Source of the DNA: Bacteroidota bacterium
Lineage (GTDB): Bacteria > Bacteroidota > Bacteroidia > Bacteroidales > Marinifilaceae
DNA length: 20,814 nucleotides
Assembly: GCA_023400335.1 (NCBI GenBank)
Contig: JAEXFF010000365.1
Span: 1-20,814, forward strand
Direction of reading: 5' to 3'
The notes under the pieces were generated by a model, which saw only the letters and a program-made list of their open reading frames with translations, did not search any database and was not told where the DNA came from. Below are positions 7,763-16,330 of this stretch, piece by piece; positions within the stretch are counted from its first letter, which is position 1, and each line of letters opens with the position of its first letter. Both the position numbers and the translations under genes were made by a program.

Positions 7763-8935
7763 ATGCGATTACGAATCCTTTATATCAACCTCTTTTTATT
7801 CCTCTTTTTGACGGATAATTACGGACAAAATGAGGATATCATTGTTGATACACTGAGGATTCAAATACAAGACACCCCCTCAAAAAATAACATTTTTCAC
7901 CGTATTTACAAGTATTTTCAGGAAGCCAATAAGCCAAAAGAAGAAAAAAAATTCGACTTCAGTATTATCGGAGGTCCTCATTATGCCAGTGATACAAAAT
8001 TAGGTTTAGGACTAGTTGCTTCCGGATTATACCGGATAGACAGTACTGACAAATCCATCTCTCCTTCAACGGTCTCCTTTTACGCAGATGTGACCACCAC
8101 CGGATATTATCTGCTGGGGGTAAAGGGCAATACCCTTTTTCCCAAAGAAAAATACCGTTTGGATTACGACCTCTATTTTTTTTCTTTTCCGAGTAAGTAT
8201 TGGGGACTAGGCTATAAAAACGGTAGTAACGAAGCTCATTATACTACTTATGACCGCAAAGAAATTCAATTGAAAATTAATTTTTTGAGAAAAATCACTT
8301 ATAACACTTTCCTCGGCTTTACAGGCATATATCGCCATGTAAACGGAAAACATTTTAAAGATATCGGTTTCCTGGAAGGTGAAAAAAGTAATATTTCTAC
8401 TTTCGGAGGCGGCATTTTAATCTCTTACGATTCGAGAGATTTCATTCCGAATCCCTATACCGGTCTTTATGCAAAAGTAGAACAAACCTTCTATCCCTCT
8501 TTTTTAGGGAATAAATATTCTTTCCGACGGACAGATATCATTCTCAGACATTACTCCCCCCTCTGGAAAGGAGCTGTCCTGGCTACGGATCTGGAAGGAA
8601 TTTTAAATTACGGAGATACCCCCTGGAGTATGGTCGCACAACTTGGAGGAGCTTATCAAATGAGAGGATATTACGAAGGCCAGTACCGCGACAATAATTT
8701 AGTTCAAACACAATTCGAATTGCGTCAAAGAATATATAACCGCCACGGAATCGCCGTTTGGGTAGGAGCCGGAAATGTCTTCCCTAAATTTAATAAATTT
8801 AAATGGGATGAAACTTTGCCTACTTACGGTTTAGGTTATCGGTGGGAATTTAAAAAGAGAGTAAATGTCCGGTTAGATTATGGTTTTGGGAAAAAACAAA
8901 GTGCGTTTTATTTTAACATAAATGAGGCATTCTAG
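7763..8935 (+). CDS. Short Omp85-superfamily outer-membrane beta-barrel (bacterial surface antigen domain, no POTRA)
   Basis: The C-terminal half shows the bacterial surface antigen/BamA barrel signature: LGGAYQMRGYYEGQYRDNNL followed by ELRQRIYNRHGIAVWVGAG. The chain ends in phenylalanine (INEAF), the usual outer-membrane barrel ending. I place the start at the ATG at 7763, because it begins a signal peptide (MRLRILYINLFLFLFL, with YGQ near the cleavage site); an in-frame ATG at 7694 would add 23 non-signal-like residues. The mature protein has only about 45 residues before the barrel, so it lacks the POTRA repeats of BamA/TamA and is unlikely to be the essential assembly factor. Such short members are common in Bacteroidetes, with roles largely unknown. 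A hairpin overlaps its stop codon, and the phosphoethanolamine transferase gene follows after 77 bp. Confidence 0.8.
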   Translation: MRLRILYINLFLFLFLTDNYGQNEDIIVDTLRIQIQDTPSKNNIFHRIYKYFQEANKPKEEKKFDFSIIGGPHYASDTKLGLGLVASGLYRIDSTDKSISPSTVSFYADVTTTGYYLLGVKGNTLFPKEKYRLDYDLYFFSFPSKYWGLGYKNGSNEAHYTTYDRKEIQLKINFLRKITYNTFLGFTGIYRHVNGKHFKDIGFLEGEKSNISTFGGGILISYDSRDFIPNPYTGLYAKVEQTFYPSFLGNKYSFRRTDIILRHYSPLWKGAVLATDLEGILNYGDTPWSMVAQLGGAYQMRGYYEGQYRDNNLVQTQFELRQRIYNRHGIAVWVGAGNVFPKFNKFKWDETLPTYGLGYRWEFKKRVNVRLDYGFGKKQSAFYFNINEAF

Positions 8936-8967
8936 CAGACTTCAAAAAACGAAAAAGCAAATGCCTC
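8924..8967 (+). other. Hairpin spanning the stop codon of the outer-membrane protein gene
   Basis: GAGGCATT (8924-8931) is complementary to AATGCCTC (8960-8967) with a 28-nt loop that includes the TAG stop. No T run follows, so it is not a typical intrinsic terminator. It could protect the 3' end or reduce read-through into the next gene. Confidence 0.35.
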
Positions 8968-9012
8968 TCACAGCTATTTATAATTGTAAATTATATTAAA
9001 AGAAATATATCC

Positions 9013-10743
9013 ATGTGTAATACAATAGTAAAAGAAAAATTACATCATTTTCTTTCTGATCCGCAACAATTATTCTGGTTCTATATACTGATGAACCTCA
9101 TCCCCAGTATTTGCTTGACTTTTACAGAGCCTTTTACTTTTATGGGAAAGTTTTTACTGATCCTTTTTCCCCTGGGATTCTATTTTATTTTGTTTTCATT
9201 AATTAAAAATACCGGTTTATTGCAATTATTACTGTTTCCCCTGCTCTTTCTCCATGCTTTTCAACTGGTATTATTTTATTTGTTTGGAGAAGCAGTAATT
9301 GCAGTAGACATGTTTTTGAATATTGCAACGACAAACGTAAGTGAAGCATCCGAATTATTGGATAATATCTGGCCAGCCGTTGTGATTGTCTGTATCCTCT
9401 ATATTCCTACCACCGTTATTGCTGCTATTGCTTGCAAACACAAAATACATACATCCGGAACTTTTCGAAGGAAAATGATCCTAAGCGGTATATTACTCAT
9501 TTTAATTACCTGTGGATTGATCTTTACTGCCCAAAATAAAAATACAGGCAGGTTCACATTTAAAGAAGATCTCTATCCGACAAATATGTTTTATAATCTG
9601 GGATTTGCATTCAATAAATGGCATAGAAGCGGAAATTACCCCCAAACGTCCAAAGACTTTACTTTCGACGCACAAAAAGATATCCATCCGGAGAAAAGAG
9701 AAATTTACATTCTGGTCGTTGGGGAAGCCAGCCGGGCAGATAATTGGAGCCTCAACGGTTACAAGCGGATAACAACTCCCAAGCTACAAAATACCCCGGG
9801 AATTATCTATTACCCGGATGCAATTACCCAATCGAACACCACCCACAAAAGTGTCCCTCTTATCCTTTCTGCTGCTTCTGCTGAAAATTATGGCATTATA
9901 TATTTTCAAAAAAGTATTTTACAAGCATTTAAAGAAGCCGGATTTACAACATTATTTTTGTCCAACCAAATTCCCAACCGCTCCTTTACGGATTTTTATG
10001 CCACACAGGCCGACATCCATCATAACCTTCGCACTGCGGATCACAGCGGACTGATTACGGCCAATAATTATGATGAAACGTTAATACCCCTGGTGCAACA
10101 ATATATAGATTCTTTATCCGGAAATTTATTTTTCGTACTCCATACGTATGGTTCTCATTTTAATTATAAAGAACGCTATCCTAAAAATTTCTCACATTTT
10201 ATTCCGGATAATGCTACAGATGTAAAAGTTCAGAATAAATCCCAGTTGATAAATGCTTACGATAACAGCATTTTGTATACCGATACTTTTTTAGAAAGAC
10301 TGATCCGGACTTTAACAGAAAGTGACGCCTGTACAGCCCTATTTTATACTTCAGATCACGGAGAAGATTTATTAGACGATCATCGCAACCGTTTCCTGCA
10401 TTCTTCTCCAAATCCCACTTTTTACCAGCTTCATATCCCCATATTCTTATGGTTGTCCGGAAATTACCAAATCGCCTATCCACAAAAAATAGAGGCTGCA
10501 ATTGAAAACCGTTTGAAACCGATTACCACAAATTCGGCCTTTCATACCGTATTGGATATGGCTGCTATCCGGACAAAGTACCTGCAACCGACTCTTTCTC
10601 TGGTAAATCCGCAATTTCAGATTGCCCCCCGAATGTATCTGGACGACCACGACAAACCCATACTTTTTTATAAAGCCGGTCTCAAAAAAGAAGACCTGGA
10701 AATGATAAAAAAAAGAAATTTATACATTCCCCCGGAAAAATAA
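9013..10743 (+). CDS. Phosphoethanolamine transferase, EptA-like inner-membrane enzyme
   Basis: The N-terminal ~175 residues contain about five hydrophobic membrane segments; the rest is a periplasmic alkaline-phosphatase/sulfatase-fold domain. Signatures are VVGEASRADNWSLNGY (the metal-binding Glu region), SNTTHKSVPLIL with Thr276/277 as the likely phosphoenzyme nucleophile, TSDHGEDLLDDH (metal ligands) and FLHSSP (His). In this family phosphoethanolamine is moved from phosphatidylethanolamine to lipid A or another glycan, lowering surface negative charge. At 576 residues it is full length. The predicted periplasmic part has a single Cys, so it cannot form the disulfides found in proteobacterial EptA/MCR. 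A strong terminator starts at the stop codon. The acceptor (lipid A phosphate, core sugar or other glycan) cannot be told from sequence. Confidence 0.9.
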   Translation: MCNTIVKEKLHHFLSDPQQLFWFYILMNLIPSICLTFTEPFTFMGKFLLILFPLGFYFILFSLIKNTGLLQLLLFPLLFLHAFQLVLFYLFGEAVIAVDMFLNIATTNVSEASELLDNIWPAVVIVCILYIPTTVIAAIACKHKIHTSGTFRRKMILSGILLILITCGLIFTAQNKNTGRFTFKEDLYPTNMFYNLGFAFNKWHRSGNYPQTSKDFTFDAQKDIHPEKREIYILVVGEASRADNWSLNGYKRITTPKLQNTPGIIYYPDAITQSNTTHKSVPLILSAASAENYGIIYFQKSILQAFKEAGFTTLFLSNQIPNRSFTDFYATQADIHHNLRTADHSGLITANNYDETLIPLVQQYIDSLSGNLFFVLHTYGSHFNYKERYPKNFSHFIPDNATDVKVQNKSQLINAYDNSILYTDTFLERLIRTLTESDACTALFYTSDHGEDLLDDHRNRFLHSSPNPTFYQLHIPIFLWLSGNYQIAYPQKIEAAIENRLKPITTNSAFHTVLDMAAIRTKYLQPTLSLVNPQFQIAPRMYLDDHDKPILFYKAGLKKEDLEMIKKRNLYIPPEK

Positions 10744-10792
10744 AATAAATTCCCCTTTCTGTCCTTACTTTGAAAGGGGAATTTATTTTTTA
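10743..10792. terminator. Bidirectional terminator between the phosphoethanolamine transferase and nitroreductase genes
   Basis: A perfect 17-bp stem is formed by 10743-10759 and 10772-10788 around a 12-nt loop. The core is CCCCTTTC/GAAAGGGG, flanked by A-rich and T-rich arms, so each strand has its own U tract. It begins in the TAA stop of one gene and reaches the stop codon of the other. Confidence 0.93.
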
Positions 10793-11428
10793 CTTCCGGT
10801 AACCTACCGGATTATTCAACATCAGATACTGACTGTCTTTCAATCCCAAAGACTTTTTCAGTTCATTTTGATCCATTGACATCCGGGGAACTGTGGCCAA
10901 TCCCACGCCCGCACAAAAAAGAGCAATGTTCTCTGAAACAATTCCCGCATCCAAAGCCCCGGTCAACATCTGACGCTGGGCATTCCCACCGAATTTCGCA
11001 ATATCAGAAACAAGCACTAATACAAGAGGAGCCTGTTCAACCCAATCCTGCCCCGCAGCTACTAACGGTCGTAAATCCTTAGCCACCACTAAACGGAGCT
11101 GATGCGGACCAGCTTCATAAATATAAGCTCCCTCAGGCATACAAACATATATATCAATATCCTGACGATTCATTGCTGAGGGCGCTGTCCGTTTACCTGA
11201 TTCCGGACGATTAATGCCATTTGCCGCCCAAAGCAAATCCGATAAATCCTGCAATTCCAATTTTTTCTCTGAAAATTCCCGGTCCGAACACCTTTGTTCA
11301 AAAGCTTTCATAACTGATACTCCCCTATCCTTATCAGGAGTTTTCAATTTTATTGTTTCCGGAGACTGGGCATAACAACCCAAAGAAAACATACAGCCTA
11401 AAAGAATACATAATCTCAATTGTTTCAT
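10790..11428 (-). CDS. Exported nitroreductase-family flavoprotein (SagB/ThcOx-like)
   Basis: The 212-residue protein has a Sec-type signal peptide (about residues 1-20, cleavage near YAQ) followed by a nitroreductase fold. The N-terminal segment FEQRCSDREFSEKKLELQDLSDLLWAANGINR is the typical FMN-binding start (R-S-x-R-x-F-like). Further matches are TAPSAMNRQDIDIYV and the late segment GIVSENIALFCAGVGLATVPR. Such enzymes bind FMN and reduce nitro, quinone or other substrates. Bacteroidetes have many exported members of unknown substrate. The flavin would have to be loaded before or after export by a route not visible here. It is convergent with the phosphoethanolamine transferase gene and shares its terminator. 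The family call is firm and the substrate is unknown. Confidence 0.87.
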   Translation of the reverse strand: MKQLRLCILLGCMFSLGCYAQSPETIKLKTPDKDRGVSVMKAFEQRCSDREFSEKKLELQDLSDLLWAANGINRPESGKRTAPSAMNRQDIDIYVCMPEGAYIYEAGPHQLRLVVAKDLRPLVAAGQDWVEQAPLVLVLVSDIAKFGGNAQRQMLTGALDAGIVSENIALFCAGVGLATVPRMSMDQNELKKSLGLKDSQYLMLNNPVGYRK

Positions 11429-11658
11429 AATCTTCTATTTTCAAATTTTACATCTATAAAATTATAAAAATTTTATTTCTTATCCATTATATTTCAGGAA
11501 ATCAGGGGTCCAAAAGATTAGAAAAATCTACAAAACATTCTTAGATTTATAAAATATTAACTACCTATATTTTATCTATACAAATTATTTAAAATCAAAC
11601 AACACTCTTTTTATATGAAAAATCTTTCCATTTCTTTTTCAACCCTGTTACTATTCAC

Positions 11659-11666
11659 TAATTTTG
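11659..11666 (+). promoter_or_regulatory. asd promoter -7 box
   Basis: TAATTTTG at 11659-11666 matches TAnnTTTG exactly. The T-rich stretch around 11631-11640 gives only a partial -33 box. The start is expected near 11673, leaving a leader of about 29 nt before the ATG at 11702. Confidence 0.6.
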
Positions 11667-11701
11667 CTTTGGAATAAACAAGCAAAATATTTGTAATAAA
11701 A

Positions 11702-12703
11702 ATGAGAGTAGCAATAGTTGGTGTAAGCGGAGCTGTAGGACAGGAATTCTTACGGGTACTAGAAGAGCGTAATTTCCCTTTGGATGAATTAATTTTATTC
11801 GGTTCTTCCCGAAGTGCCGGAAAAAAATCCATTTTCAGGGGAAAAGAAATAGAAATAAAACGGTTACAACATAACGATGATTTCAAAGGAATTGATATAG
11901 CATTTGTATCTGCAGGGGCCAGCATATCGAAAGAATATGCAGACACAATTACCCGTTTTGGTACAATTATGATTGACAATTCCAGCGCATTCCGTATGGA
12001 TGGGGATGTCCCTTTAGTCGTGCCCGAAGTGAATGCAAAAGATGCAGAAAAACATCCACGCAATATTATTGCTAACCCTAACTGTACCACTATTCAAATG
12101 GTAGTCGCCTTACAAGCTATCGAGCAAATCAGCCATATCCGCAAGGCATACGTCTCGACCTATCAGGCGGCAAGCGGTGCAGGAGCGGCTGCTATGGACG
12201 AATTAAATACTCAATACAGACAGGCCTTAGCCCTAGAAAAAGTAAGCGTAGAAAAATTTCCTTATCAATTAGCATTCAATCTGATTCCTCAAGTAGATGT
12301 GTTTACAGAAAACGGATACACCAAAGAGGAAATGAAAATGTATAATGAAACCCGAAAAATTATGCATTCGGATATACAAGTAAGTGCCACTTGTGTACGT
12401 GTACCTGCTCTGCGAGCCCATTCCGAAAGTATCTGGATTGAAACGGAACGTCCTGTATCCGCCGAAGAAGCCCGAAAGGCATTCTCAAAAGCAGAAGGAA
12501 TTGTTTTACAAGACAATCCTGCACAAAGAGAGTACCCAATGCCCCTCTTTGTTTCAGGAAAGGACCCGGTATATGTAGGCCGCATCCGTAAGGATTTAGC
12601 AAACGAAAATGGACTAACATTCTGGATTGTAGGCGATCAGATTAAAAAAGGAGCCGCTTTAAACGCCGTACAAATTGCAGAATATCTGCTGACAAAACGC
12701 TAA
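11702..12703 (+). CDS. asd: Aspartate-semialdehyde dehydrogenase
   Basis: It reduces aspartyl phosphate to aspartate semialdehyde with NADPH, the branch-point step towards lysine, diaminopimelate, methionine and threonine. The Rossmann nucleotide-binding start [18 protein letters not shown] is at residues 3-20. The catalytic cysteine is Cys128 in NPNCTTIQM. The substrate-binding segment [10 protein letters not shown] is near 152-161, and [10 protein letters not shown] carries the catalytic His240. Its length of 333 residues is normal. It stands alone with its own -7 box. A very stable 17-bp hairpin follows the stop codon and separates it from the convergent phosphopantetheinyl transferase gene. 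Confidence 0.97.
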   Translation: MRVAIVGVSGAVGQEFLRVLEERNFPLDELILFGSSRSAGKKSIFRGKEIEIKRLQHNDDFKGIDIAFVSAGASISKEYADTITRFGTIMIDNSSAFRMDGDVPLVVPEVNAKDAEKHPRNIIANPNCTTIQMVVALQAIEQISHIRKAYVSTYQAASGAGAAAMDELNTQYRQALALEKVSVEKFPYQLAFNLIPQVDVFTENGYTKEEMKMYNETRKIMHSDIQVSATCVRVPALRAHSESIWIETERPVSAEEARKAFSKAEGIVLQDNPAQREYPMPLFVSGKDPVYVGRIRKDLANENGLTFWIVGDQIKKGAALNAVQIAEYLLTKR

Positions 12704-12718
12704 AACGAATTTCTGATC

Positions 12719-12767
12719 TTCCCTCTGTCCGAAAATTCTGTAGAAAAGATTTTTCGGACAGAGGGAA
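12719..12767. terminator. Long perfect hairpin between asd and the PPTase gene
   Basis: 12719-12735 and 12751-12767 form a perfect 17-bp stem (core CCCTCTGTCCG/CGGACAGAGGG) with a 15-nt loop. The arms include AAAA/TTTT next to the loop. After the stem the plus strand reads only AATTTATCTC, and the minus strand lacks a T run. It probably blocks or ends convergent transcription, but it is not a textbook U-tract terminator. Confidence 0.7.
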
Positions 12768-12833
12768 ATTTATCTCAGTAAAGATCGGTTAAGCCGCAGT
12801 ATTACATACAAGATGAATAAACGAAAGTCATTT

Positions 12834-13520
12834 TCAGAGGTTATTCCGGATTTCGGCCCATCCGATTTCTCTAATCTCTGAGACCTGCTGATTTAGGGAA
12901 CAAACATAAGAAACATACGCCGGATCTATACTGCACGCTGAAATTTTTACTTTAATTCTTTTTCCGCCTTGCTTTAAAAACACGCCGGCCGCTCCGAATT
13001 TTACAGTAAAAGAAGAAAGGGAAGCCGATAAACCTTCTCCGGTATATTTCAAAAAACTCTCTTTCACACTCCATAGACGGTAAAAAAGTTCCGCCCGGTC
13101 TTTTTCTTCCTTTATATTTTCTAACCGCAGAATTTCTTCCGCATGAAAAAACCGACGGGCAACAGGCATCTTCATTTTTCCTTTTTTTTCAATATCTACT
13201 CCGACCGGTGAATCGGAAAAAGCACACACAATATATTCCCCGGAATGTGAAACATTGAAAAAAATATTTTCTTTCTCTTTCAGATAGGGTTTTCCATGAA
13301 GTCCCCGGGCAATTGTATAATTTCTCGCCTCTATTCCCCAATAATACTTCAAACCATAATTCCTTAAAATTTCTCCCCCTAAACGAGTATCCTTCGTTTT
13401 CTGGTTTTTTAAAGAACAAATTTCCAGAAAAACCTCCTCTCCCAATAAAGAAGTAAAGTTCATTTCTTTATACATACTTTTTTCAATATCTGAAATCTTC
13501 GCGTAAAAAACAGCCAGCAT
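12834..13520 (-). CDS. 4'-phosphopantetheinyl transferase, Sfp type
   Basis: It moves the phosphopantetheine arm of coenzyme A to a serine of a carrier protein (acyl carrier or peptidyl carrier domains). With the ATG at 13520 the protein has 228 residues, normal for Sfp-type enzymes. Motifs by this numbering are NVSHSGEY (89-96), GVDIE (107-111, Mg-binding Asp109 and Glu111), the FFHAEEI helix and WSVKESFLKYTGEGL (150-164). The frame is open further upstream, to ATG codons at 13589 and 13649. The extra residues are hydrophobic and not family-like, and the usual start of these enzymes (VFYAKI) lies just after 13520, so I chose that one; a purine-rich AGAAGA precedes it. No carrier-protein or synthase genes are nearby, so it may be the general holo-ACP enzyme of the cell. 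Confidence 0.9.
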   Translation of the reverse strand: MLAVFYAKISDIEKSMYKEMNFTSLLGEEVFLEICSLKNQKTKDTRLGGEILRNYGLKYYWGIEARNYTIARGLHGKPYLKEKENIFFNVSHSGEYIVCAFSDSPVGVDIEKKGKMKMPVARRFFHAEEILRLENIKEEKDRAELFYRLWSVKESFLKYTGEGLSASLSSFTVKFGAAGVFLKQGGKRIKVKISACSIDPAYVSYVCSLNQQVSEIREIGWAEIRNNL

Positions 13521-13816
13521 TCTTCTAAATTTAAAGACAATAATAGGATTTTTCCAGTCCGGTATATACAAAATAACAAAGGAAATCATATCTTTGCAAT
13601 AAAAGCAACGGAAAAATAGAAAAAGAAGATCATGGACAGCATTTTTCAATCACTATTTTTACAGACGTTTAAAGAATTAACAATTGAAAACATCTGATTT
13701 TAAGAATTTAACGTTTCATTTAAAAAAAACGATTGAAATATTGGAAGTTTATATGAATTTCTTTATTTTTACCCGCTGTAAGTGAGATGTAATAAATACA
13801 AAATTAAATTGATATC

Positions 13817-14503
13817 ATGGAAGTAAAAAAGGCACCAAAAGCAGATCTTGAAGGTAAGAAAACGCTCTTTTTCGAGATCGGACTTGTGCTTGCATTAGGA
13901 ATTCTTTTGTATGCATTTACCTGGAAAACTGAAACTGCTCAGACCAAGGAAATGGATACAAATACTCAAATGCAGGCAGAAGAGGAAGTTATTCCTATTA
14001 CACAACAGAACACTCCTCCTCCCCCACCACCTCCTCAAGCTCCTAAGTTGACAGACTTGATTGATATTGTTGAGAATGACCAGGATATTGATGATGAACT
14101 CGAGATTACGGATGCCGAGGATCAAACTGAAAACTCAGTGATAGACGTTAGTAATATTGATTATGGTGAAGAAGATACAGGTGAGCAAGAAATTTTCCAG
14201 GTAGTAGAAGAAATGCCTACATTTACTGCAGAAGGCGGAAATGTTACCAAATGGATCAGTAAAAACGTAAAATACCCCATTCTGGCTCAGGAAAACGGTA
14301 TCCAGGGAAGAGTTTACATTCAGTTTGTGATTGAAAAAGACGGAAGCATCACTGATGTTAAGGTCGCAAGAGGAGTAGATGCCTCTTTGGATAAAGAAGC
14401 CATCCGCGTAATTCAAAGTATGCCGAAATGGAAACCAGGAAAACAGAGAGGTAAACCTGTAAGGGTCTCTTATACCTTACCTATCAATTTCCAATTGAAT
14501 TAA
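13817..14503 (+). CDS. TonB-family energy transducer
   Basis: It couples the inner-membrane proton motive force (through ExbB/ExbD) to TonB-dependent outer-membrane receptors. The N-terminal cytoplasmic part is followed by one membrane helix (about residues 17-36). A short spacer follows, with a run of seven prolines (67-73) and a very acidic stretch (about 80-140). The C-terminal TonB domain is at about 145-228 and contains YPILAQENGIQGRVYIQF and VIQSMPKWKPGKQRGKPV. This is the usual Bacteroidetes form. exbB and exbD are not adjacent, so it is a stand-alone copy. A weak promoter-like pair (TTGG at 13741, TATTTTTA at 13764-13771, 19 bp apart) lies upstream, and a clear terminator follows. Confidence 0.93.
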   Translation: MEVKKAPKADLEGKKTLFFEIGLVLALGILLYAFTWKTETAQTKEMDTNTQMQAEEEVIPITQQNTPPPPPPPQAPKLTDLIDIVENDQDIDDELEITDAEDQTENSVIDVSNIDYGEEDTGEQEIFQVVEEMPTFTAEGGNVTKWISKNVKYPILAQENGIQGRVYIQFVIEKDGSITDVKVARGVDASLDKEAIRVIQSMPKWKPGKQRGKPVRVSYTLPINFQLN

Positions 14504-14526
14504 CAGGAATAAATAAATATCAAAGT

Positions 14527-14560
14527 GGGGCTGTCATTTTATGTCAGCCCCTTCTTGTCT
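14527..14560 (+). terminator. Terminator after the tonB-family gene
   Basis: GGGGCTG (14527-14533) pairs with CAGCCCC (14545-14551); an 11-nt loop can add a TCAT/ATG pairing. A T-rich tail TTCTTGTCT follows. Confidence 0.8.
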
Positions 14561-14648
14561 GTACAAACCAATAAACCTTATCCTCTTTATCACGTTTATA
14601 TTGACGAATCGTAAAGTAAAATTTTTTATCGAAACATATTGAATATTT

Positions 14649-15884
14649 ATGGGTGAATTCTATTATACAAATAAAGAAGCAGAAAAAGCTGTTTTAGTGG
14701 GTGTAGCTTTACAGGAAGAAGGAATAAATTATGAAAGAATGTGCGAATATCTGGATGAGCTGGCATTTTTGGCAGAAACAGCAGGGGCACAGACAGTGAA
14801 AGTATTCACTCAGAATCTGGATAAACCCGTCAACAGTACTTTTATCGGAAAAGGAAAATTGGAAGAGATTCGTCAATATATCGAAGAAAACGAAACTGAT
14901 TTAGTTATTTTTGACGATGAATTAAGTCCTACTCAGCTCCGGAATATTGAAAATGAATTGAAAGGAGTAAAAATTCTCGACCGTACAAATCTTATTCTCG
15001 ACATCTTTGCCAACCGGGCCCGCACAGCTCATGCGAAAACACAGGTAGAATTAGCTCAATACCAATATTTACTGCCCCGTCTGACGGGAATGTGGACGCA
15101 CCTGGAAAGGCAAAAAGGAGGCATTGGCCTGAGAGGTCCCGGAGAAACAGAAATAGAAACAGACAGACGAGTCATTCGGGATAAAATTACCCGTTTAAAA
15201 GAACAATTGACAAAAATCGATAAACAAATGTCTATCCAACGGAAGAACAGGGGAAAGCTAGTGAGGGTCGCCCTCGTTGGTTATACAAATGTCGGAAAAT
15301 CAACTTTGATGAATCTGCTTAGTAAATCAGAGGTCTTTGCCGAAAATAAATTATTTGCCACTCTTGACACTACTGTTCGGAAAATTACAATAAAAAATGT
15401 GCCTTTACTTCTAACAGATACTGTCGGATTTATACGGAAGCTTCCCACCCATTTAATCGAATCTTTTAAATCTACTTTGGACGAAGTGAGAGAAGCCGAT
15501 GTCATTTTACATGTGGTAGACATATCGCATCCGCAATTCGAAGACCAATTAAAAGTAGTCAATGAAACACTGGCCGAATTAATCAAAGAACCGAAACCAA
15601 CTATTATCGTATTTAATAAAATAGACGCTTTTACCTACACGCCTAAAGACGATGACGATTTAACCCCAGCGAAACGCTGCAATTACAGTCTGGAAGATTT
15701 AAAACAAATGTGGATGTCTAAACAAGATTGCGAAACAGTCTATATTTCTGCCGCAAATAAAGAAAACATCGAAGAACTTAAAGAAAAATTATATACGATT
15801 GTGAAGGAAATACATTCGGCCCGTTTTCCCTTTAATGATTTTCTTTACAATTTAGAGGAAGAACAAAAGGGAGAAACAAATTAA
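14649..15884 (+). CDS. hflX: Ribosome-splitting GTPase HflX
   Basis: HflX binds the 50S subunit and splits stalled ribosomes. The N-terminal HflX domain contains FIGKGKLEEI and IFDDELSPTQLRN. The linker carries the family signature GGIGLRGPGETEIETDRR. The GTPase domain has G1 GYTNVGKST (211-219), DTVGFIRKLP as G3 and NKID as G4. At 411 residues it is slightly longer than some homologues, because an acidic insert (YTPKDDDDLTPAKRC and the residues that follow) lies just after G4, before the ISAANKENIEEL segment. The gene starts 145 bp after tonB, behind a terminator, but I saw no convincing promoter for it. It is followed by a convergent small ORF, with no hairpin terminator that I could identify. 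Confidence 0.96.
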   Translation: MGEFYYTNKEAEKAVLVGVALQEEGINYERMCEYLDELAFLAETAGAQTVKVFTQNLDKPVNSTFIGKGKLEEIRQYIEENETDLVIFDDELSPTQLRNIENELKGVKILDRTNLILDIFANRARTAHAKTQVELAQYQYLLPRLTGMWTHLERQKGGIGLRGPGETEIETDRRVIRDKITRLKEQLTKIDKQMSIQRKNRGKLVRVALVGYTNVGKSTLMNLLSKSEVFAENKLFATLDTTVRKITIKNVPLLLTDTVGFIRKLPTHLIESFKSTLDEVREADVILHVVDISHPQFEDQLKVVNETLAELIKEPKPTIIVFNKIDAFTYTPKDDDDLTPAKRCNYSLEDLKQMWMSKQDCETVYISAANKENIEELKEKLYTIVKEIHSARFPFNDFLYNLEEEQKGETN

Positions 15885-15935
15885 ATATTCTTCAGGCTTT
15901 CTTGGTTCCTTACAAAAAAGACTCAACTCCCTCGT

Positions 15936-16283
15936 TCAAACATCATTCAACAAAAAACCGAAATCGAATATTCGGAAAACAGGGCGTCTATCCATAGAAT
16001 AACGATTAATATAAGGTAACATCAGGATCATTTGAAAAGTACAAAAAAGAGGAATGAATTTTTCAGAAGGAATACTTATTTTTTTACGTTCGCAATATTT
16101 TTTTAAGGCATAAATAAAAATTTTATATTCATATTTTTCTTCATAAGAACCCGCCAGATATTTATCTAAAGGGATAACGACATGCCAGCATTTCAATAAA
16201 TCCTCCGGAATCTCACTCCAATATACATCCGGATTTTCATCTATAAACTGGTAACTTATACGCAAAATATCTTGCTCAGTCAT
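15936..16283 (-). CDS. Hypothetical 115-residue protein, unrecognised
   Basis: An ATG-initiated reading frame of 115 codons, preceded by a purine-rich stretch (GAAAGGG) 8-14 nt upstream. The product is rich in aromatic and charged residues, with no signal peptide and no clear membrane segment; it looks mostly helical. I recognise no motif. It lies 283 bp downstream of tyrS on the same strand, with the structured element at 16331-16495 between them, and it is convergent with hflX. No competing frame covers the region, and its length in AT-rich DNA makes chance possible but less likely. It could be a real lineage-specific protein or the remnant of a longer gene. Confidence 0.5.
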   Translation of the reverse strand: MTEQDILRISYQFIDENPDVYWSEIPEDLLKCWHVVIPLDKYLAGSYEEKYEYKIFIYALKKYCERKKISIPSEKFIPLFCTFQMILMLPYINRYSMDRRPVFRIFDFGFLLNDV

Positions 16284-16330
16284 GACTTTTACCCTTTCGA
16301 TTGTCCAACCGTTCAGATAAAGTCATATAA

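Noticed and set aside
11611..12090. 159-codon minus-strand frame overlapping the start of asd
   Set aside because: It covers the asd promoter and the asd N terminus, whose identity is certain. Its product looks like a reverse-frame shadow.
13521..13649. Longer N terminus of the phosphopantetheinyl transferase (43 extra codons)
   Set aside because: The extra residues are hydrophobic and Cys-rich, unlike this family, while the start at 13520 gives the normal length and N terminus.
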